From Mycolicibacterium sp. YH-1 (GTDB taxonomy: Bacteria; Actinomycetota; Actinomycetes; Mycobacteriales; Mycobacteriaceae): a DNA stretch of 64,000 nucleotides. The stretch covers positions 7,006,001 to 7,070,000 of the forward strand of contig NZ_CP092915.1 in the NCBI RefSeq assembly GCF_022557175.1. The letters run 5' to 3'. The notes below the pieces were generated by a model. The model saw nothing but the letters and a program-made list of their open reading frames with translations, made no database searches and was not told the DNA's origin. The position numbers and the translations under genes were made by a program. How positions within the stretch are numbered: position 1 is the stretch's first letter; every line of letters starts with the position of its first letter. Shown here in pieces: positions 24,792 through 33,822 of this stretch.

Positions 24792-25505
24792 GTGGACACG
24801 GACAGGGGCGGGGCTGCCGACGTCGAGCTGATCACGCGGGTGCGCCACGGGCTCGCCGCCGCGGGTGATCCGGACCGCGCACCGCTGATGCAGAGGTACA
24901 TGAAATCGGCGATGCCGTTCCACGGTGTCCGGCTCCCCGAGGTGCGTCGGATCTGTCGGACGGTCTTCGACACACACCGCCTCGACTCGGAGGAGTCGCT
25001 CGATGACACTGTCGGGCAGTTGTTCACCGCGGCAGATTTCCGAGAAGAGCGTTACGCCGCAATTCAACTCGCCCGGTACCGGCTGTACCGGGGATACCAG
25101 ACCCCGGCCAGGGTTCCGCTGTACCGCAGTCTGATCATCACCGGGGCGTGGTGGGACACCGTCGACGAGATCGCCGCGAACCTGATCGGTCCCATCCTCG
25201 CGTCGCATCCCGGTCAAGTGCGATCCACCCTCGTCGCGTGGGCGACCGACCCGAACCTCTGGCTGCGCCGAACCGCGGTCATCGCTCAGCTGGGGGCGAA
25301 GCACCACACCGACCTGGAGCTGCTCACACTCGCGATCGACGCCAACGCCGCCGACACCGACTTCTTCATCCGCAAGGCGATCGGATGGGCGCTGCGGCAA
25401 TACGCCAGGACCGACCCGGCGTGGGTTCGGGCCTTCGTCGAGGCACGCGAGCATCAGCTCAGCGGGCTCTCGAAGCGAGAGGCGTGCAAGCATCTCGGAC
25501 CGTGA
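24792..25505 (+). CDS. AlkD-like DNA alkylation repair protein
   Basis: A 237-residue HEAT-repeat protein of the AlkD family, which excises bulky or charged N-alkylated bases. Typical blocks are MKSAMPFHGVRLPEVRRI, the DTVDEIAANLIGP segment, LWLRRTAVIAQL and FFIRKAIGWALRQYARTDP. The GTG start lies 31 bp after the fusion gene stop on the same strand, so it could be read from the same message although the roles look unrelated. A weak ribosome site makes the start less sure. Confidence 0.9.
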   Translation: MDTDRGGAADVELITRVRHGLAAAGDPDRAPLMQRYMKSAMPFHGVRLPEVRRICRTVFDTHRLDSEESLDDTVGQLFTAADFREERYAAIQLARYRLYRGYQTPARVPLYRSLIITGAWWDTVDEIAANLIGPILASHPGQVRSTLVAWATDPNLWLRRTAVIAQLGAKHHTDLELLTLAIDANAADTDFFIRKAIGWALRQYARTDPAWVRAFVEAREHQLSGLSKREACKHLGP

Positions 25506-25593
25506 CGCGCACCTGCAGGGATGCGCTGGATGTCGCCCCGGCCGTCTACCATTCCTCCGGCACCCCTCCCGGCTTTGATTGAAAGGACGAGCA

Positions 25594-27627
25594 GTGAGTT
25601 ACACCGCCGCCGACATCACCGAACTCGATGATGTCCAGCACACACGCCTGCGGCCGGCGGTGAACCTGGGTCTCGACGTGCTCAACACCGCACTGCGTGA
25701 GCTGGTGGACAACGCGATCGAAGAGGTCGCCGATCCCAGCCACGGCGGAACCACTGTGACGATCACCCTGCACGACGACGGCTCGGTCAGCGTCGCCGAC
25801 GACGGCCGCGGCCTGCCCGTCGACTCGGACCCGGTGACCGGGAAGAACGGCATCGTCAAGACGCTGGGTACCGCGCGCGCCGGTGGCAAGTTCTCCGCGC
25901 ACACCGACGCGGCCAGCACAGGCGCCGGACTGAACGGTATCGGCGCCGCGGCGGCGGTGTTCATCTCCGCACGGACCGACGTGACGGTGCGCCGGGCCGG
26001 AAAGACCTATCTACAGAGTTTCGGCAGCGGCTACCCCGGCGTGTTCGACGGTAAGGACTTCGACCCGAACGCCCCGTTCACCCGCGCCGACGCGCAGAAA
26101 CTGCGCGGCGCCGGTAACCGCAAGCCCGACGCGCACGGCACGACGGTCCGCATCCTGTTCGACCCGACCGTGGTGCCGGATTCCAGCGTGGACGTCAACG
26201 AGGTGCTGCTGCGGGCGCACGCCGCGGCGCGGATGTCGCCGGGGGTGCACCTGGTCGTCGCCGACGAGGGCTGGCCCGGCGAGGAGGTCCGGCCCGAGTT
26301 GATCGAGCCGTTCAGCGGCCCGTGGGGCACTGACACGTTGCTCGACCTGATGTGTGCCGCCGCCGGCACTCCCGCGCCAGGTGTGCGGGCTGTCGTGGAG
26401 GGCCGCGGTCAGTACACCACCGGGCGCGGCCCCACCCCGTTCCGCTGGTCGTTGACCGCGGGACCTGCCGAACCGGCAACCGTGGCCGCGTTCTGCAACA
26501 CCGTGCGCACCCCCGGCGGTGGATCGCATCTGACGGCCGCCGTCAAGGGGCTGTCCGAGGCGTTGGCCGACCGCGCCTCCCGGATCCGCGACCTGGGCCT
26601 GGCCAAGGGCGAGGATGGCCCGGAGCCACAGGATTTCGCCGCGGTGACTGCGCTTGCTGTCGATACCCGCGCGCCCGACGTGGCATGGGACTCACAGGCC
26701 AAGACCGCGGTGTCGTCGCGATCGCTGAACGTGGCGATGGCCCCGGACGTGGCGCGCGGCGTCACCATCTGGGCGGCCAACCCCTCCAACGGCGACACCG
26801 TGTCGCTGTGGACCAAGCTCGCTCTGGAGGCGGCCCGCGCGCGACGCAGCGCAGAGGGCGCGAAGGCCCGCTCCCGCGCGGCGTCGAAGGCCAAGGGCCT
26901 GGGTACGAATCTGTCGCTGCCGACGAAGCTGCTGCCCAGCCGGGAGACCGGACGCGGATCGGGTGCCGAGCTGTTCGTGTGCGAGGGCGACTCCGCGCTG
27001 AGCACCATCAAAGCGGCGCGCGACGCCACCTTCCAGGCGGCCTTCCCACTGAAGGGCAAGCCGCCCAACGTGTACGGGTTCACCCTGAACAAGGCCCGGG
27101 TCAAGGATGAGTTCGACTCGATCGAACGCATCCTGGGTTGCGGGGTGCGTGACCACTGTGACCCGGAACTGTGCCGTTACGACCGGATCCTGTTCGCCTC
27201 CGACGCCGACCCCGACGGCGGCAATATCAACTCCAGCCTGATCTCGATGTTCCTGGACTTCTACCGGCCACTTATCGAAGCCGGGATGGTCTACGTGACG
27301 CTGCCGCCGCTGTTCGTCGTCAAGGACGGCACAGAGCGGATCTACTGCCAGGACGAGTCCGAGCGCGATGCCGCTGTGGCGCAGTTGAAGGCCACCTCCA
27401 AGCGCAAGGTGGAGGTGCAGCGCAACAAGGGACTCGGCGAGATGGACGCCGAGGACTTCTGGAACACCGTGCTGGATCCGCACCGCCGCACCGTGATTCG
27501 GGTGCATCTCGACGACGGTGAGGCCAAGCTGCACCACACTCTGTTCGGCGGGCCGCCAGAGGGTCGGCGCACGTGGATGGCCGATATCGCCTCCCGCGTC
27601 GACACCACTGCGCTCGACCTCAGCTAG
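25594..27627 (+). CDS. Second type IIA topoisomerase, B/ParE-like subunit (TopoN-like)
   Basis: A 677-residue GyrB/ParE homologue: GHKL ATPase, transducer and TOPRIM domains. ATPase motifs ELVDNAIEEV, DDGRGLPVD and GLNGIGAAAA are intact. The TOPRIM carries EGDSALSTIKAARD and the acidic site ASDADPDGGNINS in place of the usual TDADVDGAHI. The GTG at 25594 follows GAAAGGACGAGCA; a TTG at 25579 is unlikely. It is 15 bp upstream of its A subunit. Mycobacterium smegmatis has such a non-gyrase pair, TopoN and TopoM, besides gyrase. This locus has no replication-origin neighbours, which argues against it being gyrase. Confidence 0.92.
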   Translation: MSYTAADITELDDVQHTRLRPAVNLGLDVLNTALRELVDNAIEEVADPSHGGTTVTITLHDDGSVSVADDGRGLPVDSDPVTGKNGIVKTLGTARAGGKFSAHTDAASTGAGLNGIGAAAAVFISARTDVTVRRAGKTYLQSFGSGYPGVFDGKDFDPNAPFTRADAQKLRGAGNRKPDAHGTTVRILFDPTVVPDSSVDVNEVLLRAHAAARMSPGVHLVVADEGWPGEEVRPELIEPFSGPWGTDTLLDLMCAAAGTPAPGVRAVVEGRGQYTTGRGPTPFRWSLTAGPAEPATVAAFCNTVRTPGGGSHLTAAVKGLSEALADRASRIRDLGLAKGEDGPEPQDFAAVTALAVDTRAPDVAWDSQAKTAVSSRSLNVAMAPDVARGVTIWAANPSNGDTVSLWTKLALEAARARRSAEGAKARSRAASKAKGLGTNLSLPTKLLPSRETGRGSGAELFVCEGDSALSTIKAARDATFQAAFPLKGKPPNVYGFTLNKARVKDEFDSIERILGCGVRDHCDPELCRYDRILFASDADPDGGNINSSLISMFLDFYRPLIEAGMVYVTLPPLFVVKDGTERIYCQDESERDAAVAQLKATSKRKVEVQRNKGLGEMDAEDFWNTVLDPHRRTVIRVHLDDGEAKLHHTLFGGPPEGRRTWMADIASRVDTTALDLS

Positions 27628-27642
27628 GAGACTTGGAAAACC

Positions 27643-29784
27643 ATGGCACCCGCCACCCTAGATGTTCCTGAGCAGAATCCTGACCTGGTGCTCGACCAGA
27701 GCGCCGATGACTACTGGAACCACTACCAGCTGACCTTCGCGCTCTACAGCGTCAGCGATCGCGCCATCCCGTCCGCGTTCGACGGGCTCAAGCCGGGTCA
27801 GCGACGGCTGCTCTACCAGATGCACGACTCGAAACTGCTGCCCGGCAACAAGCCGCAGAAATCCTCGAAGGTCTGCTCCGCGGTCACCGGCAACCTGCAC
27901 CCGCACGGTGGCGCGTCGATGTACGGGGCCGCGGCGCTGATGGCCGCCGACTTCCAGCGCGTGAAAGTCATTGACGGGCAAGGCGCATTCCCTCGCATCC
28001 AAGGTGACATTCCCGCGGCCGACCGCTACACCGAGATGCGGTTGTCCGCACCCGGTGCCGCGCTGACCGCCGAACTCGATGATCACGCGGTGCCGATGGT
28101 GGCGACGTTCGACGGTGAGTGGACCGAGCCGACGATGCTGCCTGCGCAATGGCCGGTGCTGCTCTGCAACGGCGCCGTGGGCATCGCCGAGGGCTGGGCC
28201 ACCAAGGTGCCCGCCCACAATCCGCGCGAGATCATGGCTGCCTGCCGAGCGCTGCTGGCCAGACCCAACACCACCGACGACACACTGATGAAGCTCATTC
28301 CCGGCCCGGACTGGGGCTGCGGGGCCACCGTGGTCGGCACGACCGGGCTGCGGGAGTACATCACCACCGGCCGGGGCGCGTTCACGGTGCGCGGCACCGT
28401 GTCGATCGACGGGAAGAACGTCATCGTCACCGAGCTACCGCCCGGTGTCGCGAGTAACACGGTGCAGGAGAGAATCCGGGCGCTGGTCGAGTCCGGCGAG
28501 ATGTCGGGCGTCGCCGATATGTCCGATCTGACCGACCGCCGCAACGGTCTGCGCATCGTGGTCACCGCCAAGCGCGGCCACAGCGCCGAGACGATCCGCG
28601 ACCAGCTGCTCGCCCTGACGCCGCTGGAATCGACGTTCGCGGCCAGCCTGGTCGCGCTCGACGAGGACCGGGTGCCGCGCTGGTGGTCGGTGCGTGAGCT
28701 CATCGGCGCGTTCCTGCGCCTGCGTGACTCCGTGGTGCTGCACCGCAGCGAGTATCGGCTGGACAAGGTCACCGCACGGCGCCATCTGGTGGCCGGCCTG
28801 ATGAAGATTCACCTGGACATCGACGCCGCTGTGGCGGTGATTCGTGGGTCCGACACCGTCGACGAGGCGCGGCAGGGACTGCAGGAGCGGTTCAAGATCG
28901 ACGAAGAGCAGGCCAATTATGTTCTGGCACTGCAGCTTCGACGGTTGACGAAACTCGACGTCATCGAGCTACAGGCCGAGGCCGACAAACTGGACGCCGA
29001 GTTCGCGGCGCTGACGGAGTTGGTGTCCAACCCCGATGCGCGCCGCAAGGTGATCGATCAGGAGTTGGTGGAGACCGCAAAACTGTTCAAGGGTCCCGAG
29101 TTCGACCGTCGCACCGTGCTGGACTTCGAGGCCACCCCGGTGACGGCTGGCTCCGACGACGACGGACCCCGCGAACGCAAGGTCAACACCGCCTGGCGCC
29201 TCGATGATCGGGGCGTGTTCTCCGATAGCCACGGTGAACTGCTCACCTCGGGTCTGGGTTGGGCGGTGTGGACCGACGGGCGAATCAAGTTCACCACCGG
29301 CGGCGGGCTGCCGTTCAAGATCCGCGACATCCCGGTGGCCCCGGACATCACCGGGCTGCTGGGCTCAGGCGTGTTGGCGCCCGGGTCCCATCTTGCGCTG
29401 GTGACCCGACGCGGGAAGGTGCTGCGCATCGACCCCGCCGCGGTGAATCCGCAGGGCGCGGCCGGAAACGGGGTGGCGGGTGTGAAGCTGGCGGCCGACG
29501 ACGACGCGGTCATCGCCGCACTGCCGCTCACGTGTGAGAACGGCGAGGCCATCCTGTCCATCTCCGAAAAGGGCTGGAAGGTAACAGAAGTCGCCGATAT
29601 CCCGGTGAAGGGCCGCGGCGGCGCCGGCGTCGGGTTCCACCCGTTCGTCAACGGCGAGAGTGCGCTGATGTCGGCGTCGGTCTCTGCGACCGGATTCGTG
29701 CGCGGCAAGAGGGCCGTGCGGGCCGAGAACCGGGCGAAGGCTTCGGTCAAGGGTTCCGGTGGGGACGTGACACCCGCCGGCTAG
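27643..29784 (+). CDS. Second type IIA topoisomerase, A/ParC-like subunit (TopoM-like)
   Basis: A 713-residue GyrA/ParC homologue. The catalytic tyrosine lies in AADRYTEMRLS (about residue 127), the winged-helix region in LKPGQRRLLYQM, and a beta-propeller-like C-terminus follows residue 510. No GyrA-box QRRGGKG is seen; the nearest sequence is KGRGGAGVGF. Without a GyrA box the enzyme is expected to relax or decatenate rather than supercoil. The N-terminus is KSSKVCSAVTGNLHPHGG at the quinolone-resistance region, so the Ser and acidic residues of gyrase are not kept in the usual form. It is paired with the B subunit in one operon. Confidence 0.92.
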   Translation: MAPATLDVPEQNPDLVLDQSADDYWNHYQLTFALYSVSDRAIPSAFDGLKPGQRRLLYQMHDSKLLPGNKPQKSSKVCSAVTGNLHPHGGASMYGAAALMAADFQRVKVIDGQGAFPRIQGDIPAADRYTEMRLSAPGAALTAELDDHAVPMVATFDGEWTEPTMLPAQWPVLLCNGAVGIAEGWATKVPAHNPREIMAACRALLARPNTTDDTLMKLIPGPDWGCGATVVGTTGLREYITTGRGAFTVRGTVSIDGKNVIVTELPPGVASNTVQERIRALVESGEMSGVADMSDLTDRRNGLRIVVTAKRGHSAETIRDQLLALTPLESTFAASLVALDEDRVPRWWSVRELIGAFLRLRDSVVLHRSEYRLDKVTARRHLVAGLMKIHLDIDAAVAVIRGSDTVDEARQGLQERFKIDEEQANYVLALQLRRLTKLDVIELQAEADKLDAEFAALTELVSNPDARRKVIDQELVETAKLFKGPEFDRRTVLDFEATPVTAGSDDDGPRERKVNTAWRLDDRGVFSDSHGELLTSGLGWAVWTDGRIKFTTGGGLPFKIRDIPVAPDITGLLGSGVLAPGSHLALVTRRGKVLRIDPAAVNPQGAAGNGVAGVKLAADDDAVIAALPLTCENGEAILSISEKGWKVTEVADIPVKGRGGAGVGFHPFVNGESALMSASVSATGFVRGKRAVRAENRAKASVKGSGGDVTPAG

Positions 29785-29854
29785 ACCGCGCGGAATAGGT
29801 CCCGCGGGCCAGACGTTGGCCCACGCAGATGGACCCACCACACGGAGGCGACGT

Positions 29855-30523
29855 ATGAGGATCGGAATCATCGGAGCAGGGCAGATTGGCGGCACGCTCG
29901 TGCGTCGACTGCGCGAACTCGGGCATGAGGTGAACGTGTCGAACTCGCGTTCTCCTGAGACACTTGCAGACCTCGCGGACGAAACGGGTGCGACGGCGGT
30001 ATGGGCCAAGGACGCCGCCGCCGATGCCGACCTCGTCGTGGTCAGCATTCCGCAGAAGAATGTTCCCGACCTCGCCGACGGAATCGTCGATGCCCGCAAG
30101 CCGGGCGCCCCTGTGATCGAGACCAACAACTACTACCCCCAACAGCGCGACGGTGAGATCGCGGCGATCGAGGACGGTCAGGTCGAGAGCGCGTGGGTGG
30201 CGGAGCAGATCGGTGCGCCAGTGCACAAGGTGTTCAACGGGATCTGGTGGAAGCATCTGCTCGAGAAGGGCACGCCCAGCGGCACACCGAACCGCATCGC
30301 TCTCCCGATCGCCGGCGACGACGGGCCGGGCCGTGAACTGGTCCACGGCATCGTCGAACAACTCGGGTTCGAGCCCATCGATGCCGGCCCGATTTCCGAG
30401 TCGTGGCGCCAGCAGCCCGGAACACCGGTGTACGGCAAGGATTTCGATGCGGACGGCACCCGCACGGCGCTCGCGGAGGCGACACCCGATCGAACCTCCG
30501 AATGGAGCGCACGCACGGCGTGA
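29855..30523 (+). CDS. F420-dependent NADP oxidoreductase-like protein
   Basis: A 222-residue Rossmann-fold protein opening with IGIIGAGQIGGTLVRRL, followed by a VNVSNSRSPETL segment and VVVSIPQKNVPDL, as in the NADPH:F420 reductase/NAD-binding family. The ATG at 29855 follows ACGGAGG at 7 nt. It stands alone on the plus strand after the topoisomerase operon. The family includes F420 reductases and dinucleotide-binding proteins of unproven role. Confidence 0.85.
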   Translation: MRIGIIGAGQIGGTLVRRLRELGHEVNVSNSRSPETLADLADETGATAVWAKDAAADADLVVVSIPQKNVPDLADGIVDARKPGAPVIETNNYYPQQRDGEIAAIEDGQVESAWVAEQIGAPVHKVFNGIWWKHLLEKGTPSGTPNRIALPIAGDDGPGRELVHGIVEQLGFEPIDAGPISESWRQQPGTPVYGKDFDADGTRTALAEATPDRTSEWSARTA

Positions 30524-30605
30524 GTCGGTTCCCGGCACCGCGTCGCCTGCCCCACCGTCATCGCCGCTCTTTCCCTGCTGAGGGGACGGTCGTAGGCTGA
30601 CGGTG

Positions 30606-31646
30606 ATGCTGGAGAGATCTGAGATCCGGTTCCTTCCCCTCGGCGCCCGCCGCGTGGCGTACGAGATACGCGGGGATGGTCCACCAGTGGTCGCTCCGGC
30701 GTGGTGGGTGAGCCACCTCGAACTGGACTGGCAGAGCGCGGGCTTTCGGCGGTTCTGGCGAGAAGTCGCGGATGAGCACACACTGATCCGCTACGACCGG
30801 CTCGGCGTTGGAATGTCCGACCGCACGCTGCGGGAGTCGGATCTGACCATCGACGGAGAGGTCGCGACGCTTCGCGCCCTCCTCGACGAGCTCGACCTCG
30901 AGCGCGTGTCGCTCATCGGTGGCTCCAGCGGAGGCTGCACCGCGGTCGCCTTTGCCGCCACGTATCCGGAGCGCGTGGACCGCCTGGTGCTCTACGGGTC
31001 TTACGCCAACGGTGCGGCGATCGCAGCACCGAACGTGACTGATGCGATTCTCGCCGCGGTGCGCGCGCACTGGGGACTCGGCTCACGCCTGCTCAGCGAC
31101 CTCTTCCTGGGCGGTGCCGAGCCTGCGGAGCACGAGCGCTTCGCACGATTCCAGCGCGAGGCGGCGACGGCCGAGACCGCTGCCGCGTTGTTGGAGTTCG
31201 TCTATCGCCTTGACGTCCGCGGGCACCTTCCCCTGGTCCGTCAGCCGGCTCTGGTCGTGCATCGTCGGGACGACCGCGCCGTGCCCTACCGGCTGGGGCG
31301 TGAGGTCGCGGCCGCGATTCCGGGCGCGACGTTCATCCCGCTGCAGGGGAGCGCGCACTTCCCCTGGCACGGTGATGCCGACTCTGTAGTGCGCGCTTGC
31401 CGCGAAGGGCTGGCACCCGAGCAAGCATCGCACGGGGCAACCGAACCGGAGAATGTTCTGCTGTCCAATCGTGAGCGCGAGATTCTTGCCTGCGTCGCAA
31501 GGGGTCTCAGCGATCGCGAGATTGCCGAGCACCTGGTGTTGAGTTCGCACACCGTTCACCGCCACGTCGCGAACATCCGCCGCAAGCTCGGGCGCACCTC
31601 GCGGACGGCCGCTGTCGCCGAGGCCGCGCGTCTCGGACTTCTGTGA
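30606..31646 (+). CDS. Alpha/beta hydrolase with C-terminal LuxR-type HTH
   Basis: A 346-residue fusion. Residues 1-270 are an alpha/beta hydrolase with nucleophile elbow GGSSGG near residue 103 and a terminal His in GSAHFPWHG. Residues about 280-346 are a LuxR/GerE HTH: LSNREREILACVARGLSDRE, then LSSHTVHRHVANIRRKLG. Such proteins are thought to sense a small ester or ring-bearing ligand and bind DNA. The start is ATG 30606 or GTG 30603. A strong hairpin follows the stop. No obvious target is adjacent. Confidence 0.9.
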   Translation: MLERSEIRFLPLGARRVAYEIRGDGPPVVAPAWWVSHLELDWQSAGFRRFWREVADEHTLIRYDRLGVGMSDRTLRESDLTIDGEVATLRALLDELDLERVSLIGGSSGGCTAVAFAATYPERVDRLVLYGSYANGAAIAAPNVTDAILAAVRAHWGLGSRLLSDLFLGGAEPAEHERFARFQREAATAETAAALLEFVYRLDVRGHLPLVRQPALVVHRRDDRAVPYRLGREVAAAIPGATFIPLQGSAHFPWHGDADSVVRACREGLAPEQASHGATEPENVLLSNREREILACVARGLSDREIAEHLVLSSHTVHRHVANIRRKLGRTSRTAAVAEAARLGLL

Positions 31647-31650
31647 GGTA

Positions 31651-31689
31651 GCCCGAAGGGGCCATCAGCCAAAGATGGCCGTTTCGGGC
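31651..31689 (+). terminator. Strong hairpin after LuxR-tailed hydrolase
   Basis: A 16-bp stem with two mismatches and a 7-nt loop: left arm 31651-31666 starting GCCCGAA and ending GGCCATC, loop 31667-31673, right arm 31674-31689 starting GATGGCC and ending TTCGGGC. It begins 4 bp after the stop codon and has no U-tract. Mycobacterial terminators often lack one. It also overlaps the leader of the methyltransferase gene. Confidence 0.6.
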
Positions 31690-31726
31690 GATGCGCGCAT
31701 CCCGCGCCCGTTCGTACGGTCGCGGT

Positions 31727-32422
31727 ATGACCGAGATCGCAAGCACGCCATCGACCCCCGCCGTCCAGGACGGCCCTCAATCTGCGGCATGGCTGCGGAT
31801 CATGGCCATCTTGTACGACCCGTTTCTCTGGTTCGGCGAGGTCGCAGGGATGCGCCGCCGACGCAAAGCCCTCGTCGGCGACGCCTATGGACGGGTCGTC
31901 GAGATCGGAGCCGGGACCGGGCTGAACATCGCGCACTATCCCGACGGGATCGCCGAGTTGGTGCTCTGTGAGCCCGAGCCGGGGATGCGTCGCAGGCTCG
32001 CACATCGCCTGAAGGGCCATGCCGGTGTCGCTCGTATTGTCGATGCCCCCGCGGAGCGACTCCCGATGGCCGATGCCTCCGTGGACACCGTCGTCTCCAC
32101 GCTTGTCCTGTGCACCGTCGACGACCCCGAACGCGCGCTCCGCGAGATCGCGCGCGTCCTCCGCCCCGACGGGCAGTTCCTGTTCATCGAACACGTGCGC
32201 GCAAGTTCGCGGTTCCTCGCCGCGTGCCAGGACAGGCTGTTCCGACCCTGGCGGGGCTTCGGAGGCGGGTGCTGTTGCAACCGCCCGACCGACGACCTGA
32301 TGCGCGCGTGCGGGTTTGCCATCGAGGCCCACCACGACGTGTGGCGCGGGATGCCCGCGATCGTCCATCCGCTCATCGTTGGGCGGGCCACCCGCGCAGG
32401 GAAGCGTTGCGGCGCGCTTTGA
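31727..32422 (+). CDS. Class I SAM-dependent methyltransferase
   Basis: A 231-residue protein with the SAM motif VVEIGAGTGLNIAHYP (about residue 50), the acidic-loop region LVLCEPEPGMRRRL, and ASVDTVVSTLVLCTVDDPERALREIARVLRPDG. The C-terminal HVRASSRF and cysteine-bearing GGCCCNRPT segments resemble the ubiquinone/menaquinone- and phospholipid-type methyltransferases. The 3' end overlaps the convergent DoxX-like gene by 50 bp. Substrate unknown. Confidence 0.88.
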   Translation: MTEIASTPSTPAVQDGPQSAAWLRIMAILYDPFLWFGEVAGMRRRRKALVGDAYGRVVEIGAGTGLNIAHYPDGIAELVLCEPEPGMRRRLAHRLKGHAGVARIVDAPAERLPMADASVDTVVSTLVLCTVDDPERALREIARVLRPDGQFLFIEHVRASSRFLAACQDRLFRPWRGFGGGCCCNRPTDDLMRACGFAIEAHHDVWRGMPAIVHPLIVGRATRAGKRCGAL

Positions 32423-32816
32423 GCGCTTCAGTCACCAGCGGGATCTGCCAAGGGAACTGCACGATCGCAGCCACTTTCATGGCGAATGTGGACTCATCAC
32501 TGCCGAACCAGTTGAGCGCCAGTTGCACCTTCGCAGGAATGACCGCGATGAAGAAGGCCGCTGCCAGGGTGGCACCTAGCCGCCGGCTCGGTGATGCCAC
32601 CAACATGCCTGCGATCACGAGCGCGACGGCTCCTGACGCCTGGGTGTACGTGCGTGCGCTACCGGGCAGCGCAGGAGGAATGATTCGGTCGAAGAAGGTC
32701 GGCGCGACGAAGTGCATCACACCGGCTGCCGCCAACATCCCCGCCAGCCGCCACGCCGGCCACTGCGTCACTTGTTCGGGACGGGTAGCGGTGGTGCGAA
32801 CTCTGTGCGTGCTCAT
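32373..32816 (-). CDS. DoxX-like membrane protein
   Basis: A 147-residue protein with four hydrophobic stretches: the AGMLAAAGVMHFVAPTFFD start, AVALVIAGMLVAS, LAAAFFIAVIPAKV and a C-terminal segment. This fits the DoxX/MauE superfamily, which is often involved in redox or thiol homeostasis. It overlaps the convergent methyltransferase gene. No further partner is seen. Confidence 0.82.
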   Translation of the reverse strand: MSTHRVRTTATRPEQVTQWPAWRLAGMLAAAGVMHFVAPTFFDRIIPPALPGSARTYTQASGAVALVIAGMLVASPSRRLGATLAAAFFIAVIPAKVQLALNWFGSDESTFAMKVAAIVQFPWQIPLVTEALKARRNASLRGWPAQR

Positions 32817-32982
32817 GGCGAGCGGGCTCCTAACGTCGGTGGCGGACTCGTCGCGCTACCAATAGGACGTGGCGCGGGCGACAAACGTGACAGAGCGTTC
32901 ACCATCGCTGGAGTGCTGCCCGAAGACCAAGAGCACGGCGAGGCTACAGCGTTCACAGCTGTCACTCTGTTAACATCGCGCC

Positions 32983-33792
32983 GTGCCGGACTCGCCGTGG
33001 ACTGCCAGCGGGCGGCAATCTCGCCCGATTTCCCGGCGTGACGCCCTGCGCTACGCCACCGCAATGTCGGCGCTGGCCGGGATCGGTGCCGCCGCGGCCG
33101 GTGCCGCCATGCCTACAGCCGCGGCCGCCGCTCCCACTCTGATCGACTTCGCCATGCGCCAGATTCCAGCCCAGGACATCCGAGCTGCGGGGCACTCCGG
33201 AGTGATCAACTACGTCTCGACGTCGCGGCCCGGCTCGTCCTTCGGCGCCAAGCCGATCACGCTGCCCTACGCCCAATCACTGTCCGCCGCCGGTTTGGTG
33301 ATCGTCAGCAATTTCCAATACGGAAAGCCCGGCGGGACAGCCCCTTCGGACTTCACCCGCGGGTACGCCGGCGGCGTCGCCGACGCCAAGACCGCCTGGG
33401 CCCTGCATACCGCAGCAGGTGGCGGCCAGAGCGCACCGATCTTCTTCAGCGTCGACGACGACATCGACCGCAACACCTGGAACAACGTGGCACTGCCTTG
33501 GTTTCGCGGAATCAACTCGGTAATCGGCGAAATGCGCACCGGGATCTACGCCGGTATCAATCCCTGCCAGTGGGCTATCGAAGACGGCGTGATCGGCAGG
33601 TCGGGCTCGCCCGGCAAGGCGTGGATCTGGCAGACCCGGTCATGGTCCAAGGGCCAGATCCATCCGGCCGCGGTGCTCTACCAGCGGGTCATCGACACCG
33701 CCTCGAATCCGGGACCGATCGTCGGAGGCATCCGCGTTGATGTCAATGACGTGCTGGCCCAGGACTGCGGCCAGTGGAACATGCACCCCTAG
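32983..33792 (+). CDS. Tat-exported DUF1906 glycoside-hydrolase-like protein (Rv2525c-like)
   Basis: A 269-residue exported protein. The signal peptide carries the twin-arginine motif ISRRDALRYA (about residues 16-25), a hydrophobic core and an AAAA stretch ending in a likely AxA cleavage site before APTLIDF. The mature part starts LIDFAMRQIPAQDI and contains the DUF1906 blocks FFSVDDDIDRNTWNN and GIYAGINPCQWAI. DUF1906 has a glycoside-hydrolase-like TIM-barrel fold. Mycobacterial Rv2525c is a Tat substrate linked to cell-wall homeostasis. The GTG start is 11 bp beyond the TTAACATCG stretch and has no clear ribosome site. Confidence 0.9.
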   Translation: MPDSPWTASGRQSRPISRRDALRYATAMSALAGIGAAAAGAAMPTAAAAAPTLIDFAMRQIPAQDIRAAGHSGVINYVSTSRPGSSFGAKPITLPYAQSLSAAGLVIVSNFQYGKPGGTAPSDFTRGYAGGVADAKTAWALHTAAGGGQSAPIFFSVDDDIDRNTWNNVALPWFRGINSVIGEMRTGIYAGINPCQWAIEDGVIGRSGSPGKAWIWQTRSWSKGQIHPAAVLYQRVIDTASNPGPIVGGIRVDVNDVLAQDCGQWNMHP

Positions 33793-33822
33793 AGGCTCGA
33801 GCGCCGAGCACGCCGTCGTCGC

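Noticed and set aside
23142..25493. 783-residue open frame on the minus strand opposite the fusion oxygenase and the AlkD-like gene
   Set aside because: It lies antisense to two clearly conserved genes, is rich in Arg/Gly/His/Val, has no family motif and no ribosome site. Long antisense frames are common in high-GC DNA.
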